Positions 45,499 to 55,100 of a DNA stretch of 64,000 nt are shown in pieces. The position numbers and the translations under genes were made by a program. The notes under the pieces are model-generated. The model was not told the origin of the DNA. It worked only from the letters and a program-made list of their open reading frames with translations, and did not search any database. Where the stretch lies: assembly GCA_020696345.1 (NCBI GenBank), contig JAEHCK010000004.1, positions 22,916 to 86,915 on the forward strand. The letters are read 5' to 3'. Each line of letters begins with the position of its first letter. Within the stretch, counting starts at the first letter, position 1. This DNA is from Thermoplasmata archaeon (GTDB lineage: Archaea; Thermoplasmatota; Penumbrarchaeia; JAEHCK01).

Positions 45499-48400
45499 AT
45501 GACTTTTAAAAATCCTACCAAAATAGGGGTAAAAACAAATAATAATAATAATACCTTTTCGAAACAAGCGAAATGGAATAACCCAGACAAGAGTAAAGAG
45601 ATAAATAAAGTTAATGAAAAAAAATATCATCATCCTCAACAAATCTTCTCGGATATTGCATATTTAAATCCAACCAATATCGGAGGTTTAGTAAACGGCA
45701 ACGGTCTGACAAACGGCAATGGATTAACAAACGGCAACGGTCTGACAAACGGTAACGGTCTGACAAACGGAAACGGTCTGACAAACGGCAATGGACTGAC
45801 AAACGGCAATGGATTAACAAACGGTAACGGTCTGACAAACGGCAATGGACTGACAAACGGCAATGGACTGACAAACGGAAACGGAATGACAAACGGTAAC
45901 GGATTATCTCTAAAGATCAAATTCGGCCTGACAAACGGCAATGGTCTCACCAATGGTAACGGCCTGACAAATGGCAATAACACTACCCGGAAAAATTATC
46001 CACGACGTAAACATAATAAATTAGCAAGTATGCAGCATAAAACCAAACGCTCGCGTGTAATAGGTGCAGTTATTGGAATAATTATTATCTTAACTCCTCT
46101 ATTAATATATTTAATAGATTTTGATGCAGAGCAAAATTATGTTAATGTTCTAATTGATGGAAATTTTCATGATTGGGACAATATAATTACATATAAAGAT
46201 TCAAATCTGGACGTAAAAACCGATCGTGATAATACAAATATTAATATCCAGGAATTCAGTGTGATAAAGGATAATAACAGAATTCTCGGTTACCTTAAAG
46301 TGGAAGATAATATTTTTGAAGGCACCAACAATAAATATTTGGACTCGATCCGGCTCTTTCTTGATACCGATTACAACCCGGCTACCGGATATCAAATACG
46401 TTCGATCGGTGCGGATTATATGTTCGAAGCACATGGCGTCAATGGTATAATCAAGAGCCAAAAAGTTAGCAAATATGTGGATTCTGGTAACATTAATTGG
46501 CATGGTTGGAAATTGATCAGTAATGGTGATCTTTCATATAACCAAGATACCTTGGAATTATCTTTTTCTCTGATCGATAATGTTGACAATCTCAATGATA
46601 ATATTCAAGCTGTGTTCCATGCTTCCAATAATATGGGGGTCGAAGATTTTTCCGATTATATAATCGATAATCGGGAACACGGGGCATTACAGATAGTCCA
46701 GCGCCCATTGGTAACTGACATTATTTCAGCGCCGCAAACAAATAGAGATATTCCAATATTCGAACTTGAACTCGCCGCCAAGGGGCAGGATATCAAGTTA
46801 GACCCGGAAACATTATCAAAACATATATTATCCACAACACCCGGCATAACAATATCTACACAAACCGAGGTTCTGGAAGTTGGAAAAAAGATCAATTACC
46901 AAATCTATCTGAACCCGACCACGATCTCTGATGGTGAGCTGGTCGAGGTTCATTTTGCGGCTACTGAATTAACAGATGCGAACGGTATAAACATCCCGGT
47001 CACAACGGTCGGTGAACCGGTGTGTGGTTATTTTAACCGGCCGCCAAGTGAGATCAGCATTGATGGTGCATTTGCAGATTGGTCGGATATAGAAATGGAC
47101 CGTGATCTACCATCAGAGCTGTCCATTTTTGAAAACCCTAATATTGATATCCGGGAGTTCCAGAATGTAGAAATGAACGATAAATTATCATTTTATCTTC
47201 AAGTAGACGGCACAATGATGAACGGCGCTGAAATACTTACAAAACCATTATTATTTTCCGAACCTGTTAATTCTGACCCGGACACAACTCAAGATAAGGA
47301 AACAAAAACCACTCCTCCCGAACAAACCCATCTTGATGGTGTCGATGGAGCATATATCTTTATTGATACAGGCTCCAGTTCCAGTCTAGGTTTGGAATTG
47401 GACGATCTCGAAGAGAATAAAGCAATCTTTAAAGCAAATTACATGGTGGAACTCCTGGGGATGAACGGTGAGATCATCTCAAGCAAGTTCTATGAATTCG
47501 ACCCTGACAGATCGAGTGAGGATAATAATGACTGGGTCGAGATACCTGGCGTTGAGATCTCAGGGGCCACTGATACTCATAGATTGGAGGCGCAATTGGA
47601 CCTTAACCAACCGGGTAATTTCTTGGATCGCGGGTTTAATGATCTTGACAACATACAAGTACTCTTTAAAATGACTGATTGGTCGGATGGGCAAGATATT
47701 GGTATCAAGATCCCAACCTATGTTTTTAAGGCTGGCCCTGGTGATGGTGACGACGTTATTGATACTACAGATAGTGATAGGGCTTTAGGCACACGCGCGC
47801 CGCCTGGTGGCTGGCCCACAGTGCCGTGGACCTCATTAACACCTACTGAAAGCGGGTTTGACAGCACAGGTTTTTTTACAGAAACTGAAATTAAGGGCAT
47901 TTTTGCTAATGATACGGAATTTATTCTACGGCTCAAGATCGAGGTTGATTTTATCTTTGGAACACCGGGCGCGGGTACCACTTATGATTTCTATTTCAAT
48001 GTTTCTGCCACAAGTTGGTATAAGATCCAACTTTGTAGAGCCAATGGTTCGGCGTGGGAACTGCATTTGAATTATACGACAAATGGGTCGGTGCCCGATG
48101 ATAATAGTACCTGGTCTAACGAGTTCAGTGCCACAAATATTTTGACAAATTCTTATGATAATTCCACAAAAGGTATTGGATTCGAATTTCAACCCATTTT
48201 TCAAAATTTCATTTACTTTTGGGTCAATAAGACCAACCTAAGCCAGGGATTTTCATCACTATGGCAAGGCAACAATGTAAGTATGTTTGCCGATACACAT
48301 GAAGTGAATTGTACCAACTGGGCCCAGGTCGACCGGGCGCCAGATACTCTTTCTGTCAATTATACTTGTTCGAAAGGCCCAGTAGGTATCCCGGAATATG

Positions 48401-48522
48401 ACTGGGTCGTGGTGCCACTACCCATTCTGGTTATATTTGCCTTAATGCTTGTAACTCGTCGTAAACGGCGGCGTATACTGAGCCAGAACCGCTGTCATGG
48501 TCATGGTGGTGATTCGCCATGA
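45499..48522 (+). CDS. LTNGNG-repeat membrane protein with CBM9-like domains
   Basis: This is 1007 residues. About fifteen near-perfect LTNGNG hexapeptides (about residues 53-155) precede a membrane helix (VIGAVIGIIIILTPLLIYLI). Outside follow domains starting with IDGNFHDWDNI and IDGAFADWSDI (CBM9/DOMON-like), each with a FLDTDYNPATGYQI-type acidic strand. The C-terminus IPEYDWVVVPLPILVIFALM plus RRKRRR resembles PEF-CTERM-type archaeosortase signals. ATG 45499 is chosen because GGAGGGG lies 9 nt upstream; the track start (45436) is a GTG without support. The stop overlaps the next start (ATGA). A homologue lies at 58742-64000. Confidence 0.83.
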   Translation: MTFKNPTKIGVKTNNNNNTFSKQAKWNNPDKSKEINKVNEKKYHHPQQIFSDIAYLNPTNIGGLVNGNGLTNGNGLTNGNGLTNGNGLTNGNGLTNGNGLTNGNGLTNGNGLTNGNGLTNGNGLTNGNGMTNGNGLSLKIKFGLTNGNGLTNGNGLTNGNNTTRKNYPRRKHNKLASMQHKTKRSRVIGAVIGIIIILTPLLIYLIDFDAEQNYVNVLIDGNFHDWDNIITYKDSNLDVKTDRDNTNINIQEFSVIKDNNRILGYLKVEDNIFEGTNNKYLDSIRLFLDTDYNPATGYQIRSIGADYMFEAHGVNGIIKSQKVSKYVDSGNINWHGWKLISNGDLSYNQDTLELSFSLIDNVDNLNDNIQAVFHASNNMGVEDFSDYIIDNREHGALQIVQRPLVTDIISAPQTNRDIPIFELELAAKGQDIKLDPETLSKHILSTTPGITISTQTEVLEVGKKINYQIYLNPTTISDGELVEVHFAATELTDANGINIPVTTVGEPVCGYFNRPPSEISIDGAFADWSDIEMDRDLPSELSIFENPNIDIREFQNVEMNDKLSFYLQVDGTMMNGAEILTKPLLFSEPVNSDPDTTQDKETKTTPPEQTHLDGVDGAYIFIDTGSSSSLGLELDDLEENKAIFKANYMVELLGMNGEIISSKFYEFDPDRSSEDNNDWVEIPGVEISGATDTHRLEAQLDLNQPGNFLDRGFNDLDNIQVLFKMTDWSDGQDIGIKIPTYVFKAGPGDGDDVIDTTDSDRALGTRAPPGGWPTVPWTSLTPTESGFDSTGFFTETEIKGIFANDTEFILRLKIEVDFIFGTPGAGTTYDFYFNVSATSWYKIQLCRANGSAWELHLNYTTNGSVPDDNSTWSNEFSATNILTNSYDNSTKGIGFEFQPIFQNFIYFWVNKTNLSQGFSSLWQGNNVSMFADTHEVNCTNWAQVDRAPDTLSVNYTCSKGPVGIPEYDWVVVPLPILVIFALMLVTRRKRRRILSQNRCHGHGGDSP

Positions 48523-50498
48523 AATTCTATAAAAAGCTCGGTATTGTTGCATTTGCATTATATGTGACATTTATTTTATTATCCATGGTGCCTTATATGG
48601 CCGAGTCACAAATACGGACTCGTCAAGGTAGTATGGATGCTAGTTATTCATATCACCTGGTATTTCAAGAAGACGGTAGACAATCGCATTATGATGTGAC
48701 GCTGGTGGATCCGTCGAAAGAAGGTGTTATTGATATAACCTATACCACTGCTAGCAATACTCTTGACGTTACTACAACGAATATTGAAAATTTAGATATT
48801 TATTGTAAAGATATATATAATGATGAATCCGAAAATGTCTTTAAATTAGATCCGAACGATGACGATGATTATTATAAAAATTATTTTATCGACCAAAATC
48901 TATTCACTGTGAAAGTGGAAACTGACCACGCAATAACTGAACTCAGATTTAGAGACGCCCCGGAACCGGGTGCGGTATATGTAGACGGCGATGAGTGGTG
49001 GATGGCGGAAACGATAGATTATAGCTTCGATGGAAAAGATATAGTTCTGACCCATGTGCCTAAGGACCGAACCACGGTGGAGATATATTTCAAGGTACTG
49101 CCGCCTGAAGCAAAATTCACCATCGGTGAACAAAACACTATTACTCAGGAAAATGTTATATATGGGTACATAAACAAGGATATTCTTTTTGATGGTTCCG
49201 GGTCAAATGATGCTGATGATGAGGGGATAATAGAAGAATATACCTGGGACTTTGGTGATGATTTGAGTGACACCGGTGAAAAAGTGACCCATAAATATTC
49301 CGGTTTAGGTGTTTATACCGTTACTCTAACGGTCACTGACGATCATGGCTTGAAGAATGAATATACGGAAAAGATATCGATACGCCGCGTAAACGACCTG
49401 GATCTTGATGGTATGGATGATGATTGGGAGATAGATCACGGCTTGGACCCGACCGTGGATGATAGCAAGGATGATCTTGATGATGACGATTTGAACAACT
49501 TTCAGGAATTCGAAAATGGGACCGACCCGGAAGAAGAAGATAGTGATGAGGATGGTTATTTAGATATTGAAGAGATCAGGGAAGGTTCAAACCCGAATGA
49601 CCCGGATGATATACCTGTCGAGAAAGGAGCAGATGGCGATGATAAAGAAGATAACTCATTATTGTATATGATGATCTTGGGATTGGTTTTAATTATTATT
49701 ATTGTAATAATTCTATTTGTTTTAATTCAAAAGCGTAAAAAGAAAGGAGAAATCGAGGCCACATCTGAAGCAGTACCTGGACTTGAGCCAGGTGCGGTAG
49801 GAGTTGCAGGTGAACCACAAGGTCAAGTTCAACCACAAGGTCAACCTCAACCTTTCATGTATCCAACCACAACCGCGGATGTTCGGGCTCCAGAACCTGC
49901 ACCAACTTATGCTGCAGATGAAGATGTTTATGATTATGGAGTTGAAGAACCCATAGAAGAGAAGCATGTTGAATACGAACCGGAACCTGCACCTGAGTTT
50001 GAAGTTGAAGCAGGTGTTAGTGAAGAGCCACTTTACACCGAGCCCGAAGGTGAGGTTGAGATGGAGGTAGAGGCACAGGCTCCACTACCACCATCACCAC
50101 TAGCAATGGAGGTGGAAGAGCTACCCGTGGAGGAAGCGGTAGAAATGCCTGTGCAAAAACAAGAGGTTGAAGTCCCTGTAACACCACCAGCAACTCAAAT
50201 TATTACCCCCGTTGAGGCTCCGCCGCCTGAAAGTGAACCGGAATCAAAGGAAGAAGAACCTAAAATGAACATTAAATATTATGTGAAAAAGGGAGCATTG
50301 TATTTTAGAAAGCACCATTATTCAAAAGCCATTATGGAATGGCAGAGGGCCTTGGAGCTAGAGCCTGACCATCCCGAGATCGTGGCGTCTATCAATGAAG
50401 CTTTGGCAAAATTGAAAGAAAAAAGAACCCACAAAACAAAAAAAATAAAAACAAAAATGAAAAGGATCAAAGGACCGCTATTGAAAGTGAAAAAGTGA
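48519..50498 (+). CDS. PKD-domain surface protein with cytoplasmic TPR tail
   Basis: This is 659 residues. An N-terminal signal/anchor (LGIVAFALYVTFILLSMVPY) is followed by a beta-rich region and a PKD domain (FDGSGSNDADDEGIIEEYTWDFGDD). Calcium-binding thrombospondin-type-3 repeats (DLDGMDDDWEIDHGLDPTVDD, DSDEDGYLDIEEIREGSNP) and a membrane helix (YMMILGLVLIIIIVIILFVL) come next. A long Pro/Glu-rich cytoplasmic linker ends in a TPR-like pair (KKGALYFRKHHYSKAIMEWQRALELEPDHPE). It overlaps the LTNGNG gene by 4 nt and is co-translated, so the two probably work in one envelope complex. Confidence 0.86.
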   Translation: MKFYKKLGIVAFALYVTFILLSMVPYMAESQIRTRQGSMDASYSYHLVFQEDGRQSHYDVTLVDPSKEGVIDITYTTASNTLDVTTTNIENLDIYCKDIYNDESENVFKLDPNDDDDYYKNYFIDQNLFTVKVETDHAITELRFRDAPEPGAVYVDGDEWWMAETIDYSFDGKDIVLTHVPKDRTTVEIYFKVLPPEAKFTIGEQNTITQENVIYGYINKDILFDGSGSNDADDEGIIEEYTWDFGDDLSDTGEKVTHKYSGLGVYTVTLTVTDDHGLKNEYTEKISIRRVNDLDLDGMDDDWEIDHGLDPTVDDSKDDLDDDDLNNFQEFENGTDPEEEDSDEDGYLDIEEIREGSNPNDPDDIPVEKGADGDDKEDNSLLYMMILGLVLIIIIVIILFVLIQKRKKKGEIEATSEAVPGLEPGAVGVAGEPQGQVQPQGQPQPFMYPTTTADVRAPEPAPTYAADEDVYDYGVEEPIEEKHVEYEPEPAPEFEVEAGVSEEPLYTEPEGEVEMEVEAQAPLPPSPLAMEVEELPVEEAVEMPVQKQEVEVPVTPPATQIITPVEAPPPESEPESKEEEPKMNIKYYVKKGALYFRKHHYSKAIMEWQRALELEPDHPEIVASINEALAKLKEKRTHKTKKIKTKMKRIKGPLLKVKK

Positions 50499-50524
50499 TT
50501 CGACATTTTGTTTCGTCATATATT

Positions 50525-50944
50525 TTACCTAACAATTAACAACGGTTTATTTGCTTTTTTTGCAACCATACCGGACACGCTGCCCAGTTTAAACCCACCT
50601 AATCTTGACACACCCCTATAACCCATCACTATCAATTTGCATTCTGGTTTTTCACTCGCTTTCAATATTTCTTCTACTATATTACCCTGGCATACCTTGG
50701 TAATTATTTGTAACTTGGTATTTTGATATTTGATCTTTAATGAATCCAGGTGATCGCTGGCCTCTTGTATAGAAAATTCTTCAGGTATATCCAAAAAAAA
50801 GCTTGGATCGGGTTCAGGTATTACCCACAAAATAAGGATCTCATCATCAGGTTCCGCTATCGCCAATGCATGCTCAACTGCTTTTTCTGCCTCTGGTGAG
50901 CGGTCAAAGGCCACCAGGATCTGGTTTCTATTGTTCATGATCAT
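50525..50944 (-). CDS. Universal stress protein, UspA family
   Basis: This is 139 residues. ILVAFDRSPEAEKAVEHALA is at the N-terminus. The C-terminal ATP-binding signature G-x2-G-x9-G-S is complete (GYRGVSRLGGFKLGS), so this should be an ATP-binding Usp. It is a small cytoplasmic dimer-forming protein induced in many stresses. The start could be ATG 50944 or ATG 50938 two codons later. No strong ribosome site is visible and an AT-rich TATATTTAT-like stretch lies close, so the transcript may be leaderless. It converges with the PKD gene. Confidence 0.92.
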   Translation of the reverse strand: MIMNNRNQILVAFDRSPEAEKAVEHALAIAEPDDEILILWVIPEPDPSFFLDIPEEFSIQEASDHLDSLKIKYQNTKLQIITKVCQGNIVEEILKASEKPECKLIVMGYRGVSRLGGFKLGSVSGMVAKKANKPLLIVR

Positions 50945-51019
50945 ATATTTATCTAGATATATTTAATATTTCAGTGAATCACAAAATGATTAATAATCAA
51001 TACCCATTATGTATTCCCG

Positions 51020-51691
51020 ATGTCAGAGAATATCTCCTCGGAATTTCCAAACACATTTTATGTAAATGATATATTATGCACACGAAACCTATGCCCAGGC
51101 AACCAGGTCTATGGAGAGGCTTTATACAAGATCAAAGGAGAAGAATACCGATCTTGGGACCCGAACCGAAGTAAACTTGCCGCATTGATCTTGAAAGGTT
51201 GTAAATTTTTACCCATTACCCCAACCACGGATGTATTATACCTGGGCGCAGCGAACGGCACTACCGCAAGCCATGTTTCCGATATTGCAACGTTGGGCAA
51301 GATATTTTGTGTCGAGTTTTCAGCGCGTGCGTTTAAGGACCTTCTAAAAGTTGCTGATACACGAAATAATATGTATCCGATTTTGGAGGATGTATTTTAT
51401 CCGGTGAGGTATGGTCCTCTGGTGGGAAAGGTAGATGTTCTATACCAGGACATATCCCAACGCGATCAACTAAGGGCTTTTATCATCAATGCACGAAATT
51501 TTCTCAAACCACACAGCCATGGTATCTTAATGATAAAATCGAGAAGTATAGATATCACAAAAGCGCCAAAGCAAATATTCAAAGAAATAATCACACAATT
51601 GAATGACCAAGGTTTCAAGATCCTTGAACAGCACACCTTGGAACCTTATACAAAAGATCATCTTGGTATTATTATCAAAAGCAGTGTGTAG
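51020..51691 (+). CDS. flpA: Fibrillarin-like rRNA/tRNA 2'-O-methyltransferase
   Basis: This is 223 residues. The SAM-binding motif VLYLGAANGTTASHVSDI, VEFSARAFKDLL, and the catalytic-site strand VDVLYQDISQRDQ are as in archaeal fibrillarin. FlpA is the methyltransferase of box C/D RNPs together with Nop5 and L7Ae; neither partner gene is in the window. The first ~60 residues form the usual N-terminal beta domain (ALYKIKGEEYRSWDPNRSKLAA). The gene stands alone between uspA and the YbjQ-like gene. Confidence 0.96.
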   Translation: MSENISSEFPNTFYVNDILCTRNLCPGNQVYGEALYKIKGEEYRSWDPNRSKLAALILKGCKFLPITPTTDVLYLGAANGTTASHVSDIATLGKIFCVEFSARAFKDLLKVADTRNNMYPILEDVFYPVRYGPLVGKVDVLYQDISQRDQLRAFIINARNFLKPHSHGILMIKSRSIDITKAPKQIFKEIITQLNDQGFKILEQHTLEPYTKDHLGIIIKSSV

Positions 51692-51800
51692 TTTTGTAGT
51701 TCAACGATGATCCAAAATAAAAAAAAAGAACGATTAATATTAAATATCTAATATTCCATCCTTGCTTTTCATTTGAAATAACACACCAGGGGATGATACT

Positions 51801-52124
51801 ATTATAATAACTACAAGAGATAGTATAACCAATCATACAGTTGGAAAATATCATGGCATTGTTACTGGTGTCTGCGTTCAAACAGAAAATATAAGTAAGG
51901 ATATTGGCACAAGCTTTCGCTCTGTGGTCGGTGGCGAGGCTATTGGATATACTAAAATGGTGGAGATTTCTGTGAGAACCGCAATGAGCAGGCTGCAGGA
52001 GAACGCAAAGAAACTTGGTGCAAATGCAATTGTATGCATAAGGTTCAGCACGAGCCAGACCAAGGACGGTGCCGCTGAGATCATAATTTACGGTACTGCA
52101 GTGACAATTAGAAAGTGTAAGTGA
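51801..52124 (+). CDS. YbjQ/DUF74-family heavy-metal-binding-like protein with probable ATT start
   Basis: This is about 107 residues. The conserved family pattern is seen: start (I)IITTRDSI, a GKYHGIVTGVCV segment, a VVGGEAIGYTKMVE region, and AMSRLQENAKKLGANAIVCIRFS with C-terminal IYGTAVTI. YbjQ proteins form pentamers; their role is poorly known. The track ORF begins at 51924 and misses the first 41 residues. The full frame has no ATG, GTG or TTG before the conserved start. ATT at 51801 stands exactly where homologues have Met, with AGGGGATGAT just upstream. Confidence 0.82.
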   Translation: MIITTRDSITNHTVGKYHGIVTGVCVQTENISKDIGTSFRSVVGGEAIGYTKMVEISVRTAMSRLQENAKKLGANAIVCIRFSTSQTKDGAAEIIIYGTAVTIRKCK

Positions 52125-52130
52125 AACCTT

Positions 52131-52154
52131 AAAAGTAGGAGTTATTATCAGGGA
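52131..52154 (+). repeat. 24-bp repeat, inverted exact copy of 1315-1338
   Basis: It begins 7 nt after the YbjQ stop and is identical over 24 bases to the reverse complement of 1315-1338. Confidence 0.75.
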
Positions 52155-52285
52155 TTCTGCACAAAAATAAGATAGATTAATATTTAATTCTTATTTTTAT
52201 GTATAGTTTGGGATTTTGAGTTTTGGATTTATTCTTTATCTATTAAATTGGAGAAGAAATTATTTGTTATATCCAGTCAGCGATC

Positions 52286-52386
52286 CCCCCCCTCTCCAAG
52301 TGCTTTCCATCGATAACTAATCGAAACGGTCTCCCCTCACCAAACGATTATATTTATTAAATGATAGTAGTGGTCGGCCGTAGGCC
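52286..52386 (+). repeat. Dispersed intergenic repeat, copy D
   Basis: CTCCAAGTGCTTTCCATCGA (as in copy C), ATCGAAACGGTCTCCCC and CCAAACGATTATATTTATTA ending GTAGTGGTCGGCCG (as in copy B). Its end touches the stop codon of the minus-strand gene at 52386. Confidence 0.75.
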
Positions 52387-53042
52387 TAAGGCTTCAACGC
52401 ATGCCCCTCAATACGCAGTTCCAACCTGCGTTCCAGATCAAGCTCGGTACTCTCTTTACGTGTGAACCAGCTTAAAAGAAAACGTTTCATGGTATCCTGG
52501 ATGAATTCTTCGAATTTATCATGTGCAGAGCCGTTGTTTTTTATCTTCCCCGCCGATAATAGATCATAGGCATTCAATACAAGTTTCCCATCTTTCAATT
52601 CGATCTTGTACATAAGATCAAGGCGGTTTACATCTGATAATTCCGGCATGAAAAGCACAAGCTCGGCCTCACCCTCCTTGATTATTGGAACCGCCACACG
52701 TTCACCGCGCCGGCAGGCCTCCAGAAACGCCGAGCTTTTATCACCAGACACAGATACACGATTAACAACACCTTGAGCCTGAACCTCGTTTGCAATACCT
52801 GCCTTCGTACCTTCCGTTTTTAGTTGATCGGGCCTGGCCGGTTCTATTGTTGAAATTAAATATTTTTCTTTCTCAAAAAGCTCTTTTACAAATTGCAACC
52901 GTGGTATTATGATGTTTTTAATTTCTTTTATCTTTTTCAGGCGTTCCTTCTCTCGACCATCACGGTCATCGATCACCTTTTTGACCCGGCCTAACTTGCT
53001 GTTGATAATCTCTTTTAGTTCACTCTTCCAATCTTTTGCCAT
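52386..53042 (-). CDS. Unrecognised cytoplasmic protein paired with a polytopic membrane protein
   Basis: This is 218 residues. The N-terminal third is a basic coiled coil (KELKEIINSKLGRVKKVIDDRD...KERLKKIKEIKNI). The middle and C-terminal parts form an alpha/beta domain (AVPIIKEGEAELVLFMPELSD, YKIELKDGKLVLNAYDLLSAG). No signal or membrane segment is present. Its ATG follows the TAA of the upstream membrane gene without a gap, so they are translated from one message and probably interact. I recognise no family. Confidence 0.75.
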   Translation of the reverse strand: MAKDWKSELKEIINSKLGRVKKVIDDRDGREKERLKKIKEIKNIIIPRLQFVKELFEKEKYLISTIEPARPDQLKTEGTKAGIANEVQAQGVVNRVSVSGDKSSAFLEACRRGERVAVPIIKEGEAELVLFMPELSDVNRLDLMYKIELKDGKLVLNAYDLLSAGKIKNNGSAHDKFEEFIQDTMKRFLLSWFTRKESTELDLERRLELRIEGHALKP

Positions 53043-55010
53043 TTAATTTACCTCTCTAACTATTTTGGGTGGTGGTGGGCGTTTCTTTGGCTTCTCAGGT
53101 TCGTGTTTTGGTTTAGGTTTAGGTTCGGGTTCGCGCAATCGTTCGGGTTCTTGTTCTCGTTCCTGCCTGCGCCGCCGTAGCCGCCTATCCTGGGCACTCC
53201 AGTCTTCCACATATCCGGAATCAGCCTCATCTATATCATTATCTTCATCCACTGCCGGTTCGGGCTCTTCATCTTGGGCATAACGCTCACGGTTGCGCCC
53301 ACGGCCGCGTTCACGCCCTCGCTCATGTTTGTGACGCTCTTGTTCTTCTTCATATTCATAGTCGTACCTAGGCCCTGCCTCACGCTCTTTTTCTTTATCT
53401 TGATACCTTTTCTTCTTTTCCGAACCCATTGGTGATCCCAAACCCAGAAACGGTCGGTGAACAAGCTCCAGATCGTAATAATCCAACCCACGCTCTCTAC
53501 CGCTGTCTTCAACCTGAAATCCATTGGCTTTGCATAACTCCAATTTATCATCAAAATGCGCATCCGAACCGTATAAAGAATATTTCAGTGCTTTTGCAAC
53601 CGGCTCTTTGTTGAACAACGGCCCCTCCTTGCCACGCATCTTGTTAACGAAAACGTTCATGGCCAGCCTACCCTGCGCCCGACCGGTCCGTGTTTCCCAA
53701 TCACGCAGCTGGACCACTTCCATCTGGACAGTCTTGTCTTGCATCTGTTCGTACGATATTTTTACCACGACCTTACGCAAATATTCGCGTTCTATAAGGC
53801 CTCGTGGTCTGCTTTTTATCTCAAACATATTGAGCGATCTTCGCCAGCCGCGAGTTGTCTGGCTTTCACCACGTGTCTCAAAATAGAATGTATCATTACG
53901 CAGCACCGGCCAGCTAGCGAGAAGCATAACCACTGTCAAGACGCCGCCTATGGCTGCGGTGATCCACCAGCCAATAAATTGAATTGCGGAGAGTATTACA
54001 AATACGGTCATGATCACGAAAAAGACCAGTGAGAGAATAACTACCACTAATGCGATCAATTCACCACGCTTTTCCGTCAACCAGTAAAGCAGAATTGAAA
54101 TGAAGAAAATTATCAATGCAGCCAATAACAGACCTGCGCTTACCACCAGCCCATCCGCCTCGTGGTCCGACCATGCACCTGCGAGTGCGGTAGCGATCAA
54201 CGAGATTATGATCAATATCAGATATATTATGAAGTTCGTGACATTACGGTCAGAGAACGTCCAGTATGTAACTAGCATGACCAGACCCAAACTCGATAGA
54301 CACAATATGAACCCAAAAAGCCCCAGATCGGAAGTAATACAGACCGCCATGCCTGCAATAGTGAATAGTAACGTGATGAGCATGGACATGTATGCCATCA
54401 TTGGTAGTTTCTTTTCTACATTTTTTGGCTCGAACCGGAGTTCGGTCATGACCCTTTTATTTTTCAGCCACGACAAAATAAAAAATATGATCGAAAGAAC
54501 GATGAATAATATTAGAATAACCGCGCAGAACAGCGGCATGTAAAAGGCCGGCTCTTTCTCATCTTTTGCTCCCTTGATGTCGATATTGAATGTTGTTTGG
54601 TCTATTGTTTGATTGTTCTGGTCTTTTGCTATTAAGGTCACATTGTAATTTCCCGAGGCCCAGTTCTTCACCGATACTTCGAATTTCCAGATATAATCAT
54701 TTACGATCGAATATTGATCTAATTTTGTCTGGTTGTCTTTCGAGATTTCGACCTGTATAGTTCTTACATTCTTGGGAAAGCCGCTTTCCATGGTTAACTT
54801 GTCTTTAAATGACTTTCCACTGTTCGTACTCTTTACACTCTCGAACAGGTCATCATCATCATCATCACTTTGGCTGTGGATGGTCGGACTTATCAAGGGA
54901 ATAAATAATAATATTATGATAAAAATAAATATAAATGCTATTTTCAGTGGTTGTCGCTCAAACCCATTATTATTGCAATGTTCCCTCTTCTTGGAAAAAA
55001 ACATTTGCAT
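53043..55010 (-). CDS. Polytopic membrane protein with charged cytoplasmic tail
   Basis: This is 655 residues. A signal or first helix (KIAFIFIFIIILLFIPLIS) is followed by an acidic stretch (SDDDDDD) and an Ig-like outside domain (ASGNYNVTLIAKDQNNQTID). About seven more membrane helices then follow between residues ~155 and 385. The cytoplasmic part holds a compact domain (~400-540) and a tail very rich in Arg, Glu, Pro and Lys (HKHERGRERGRGRNRERY, EPKPKPKHEPEKPKKRPPPP). I recognise no family. A sensor or scaffold is possible, because its layout (outside Ig domain, membrane, disordered tail) recurs in other genes here. It is coupled to the 52386-53042 gene. Confidence 0.75.
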   Translation of the reverse strand: MQMFFSKKREHCNNNGFERQPLKIAFIFIFIIILLFIPLISPTIHSQSDDDDDDLFESVKSTNSGKSFKDKLTMESGFPKNVRTIQVEISKDNQTKLDQYSIVNDYIWKFEVSVKNWASGNYNVTLIAKDQNNQTIDQTTFNIDIKGAKDEKEPAFYMPLFCAVILILFIVLSIIFFILSWLKNKRVMTELRFEPKNVEKKLPMMAYMSMLITLLFTIAGMAVCITSDLGLFGFILCLSSLGLVMLVTYWTFSDRNVTNFIIYLILIIISLIATALAGAWSDHEADGLVVSAGLLLAALIIFFISILLYWLTEKRGELIALVVVILSLVFFVIMTVFVILSAIQFIGWWITAAIGGVLTVVMLLASWPVLRNDTFYFETRGESQTTRGWRRSLNMFEIKSRPRGLIEREYLRKVVVKISYEQMQDKTVQMEVVQLRDWETRTGRAQGRLAMNVFVNKMRGKEGPLFNKEPVAKALKYSLYGSDAHFDDKLELCKANGFQVEDSGRERGLDYYDLELVHRPFLGLGSPMGSEKKKRYQDKEKEREAGPRYDYEYEEEQERHKHERGRERGRGRNRERYAQDEEPEPAVDEDNDIDEADSGYVEDWSAQDRRLRRRRQEREQEPERLREPEPKPKPKHEPEKPKKRPPPPKIVREVN

Positions 55011-55100
55011 CTTTTACTAAATATAGTAGTGATTATTTAAAATCTTGGTTGAGTGATGTACTTGACTGCTGAAATATTTAATGAATTATGGATGGTGGAT

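Noticed and set aside
45611-45983. Two minus-strand ORFs of 93 and 115 aa
   Set aside because: They mirror the LTNGNG repeat DNA, whose 18-bp period keeps all frames open.
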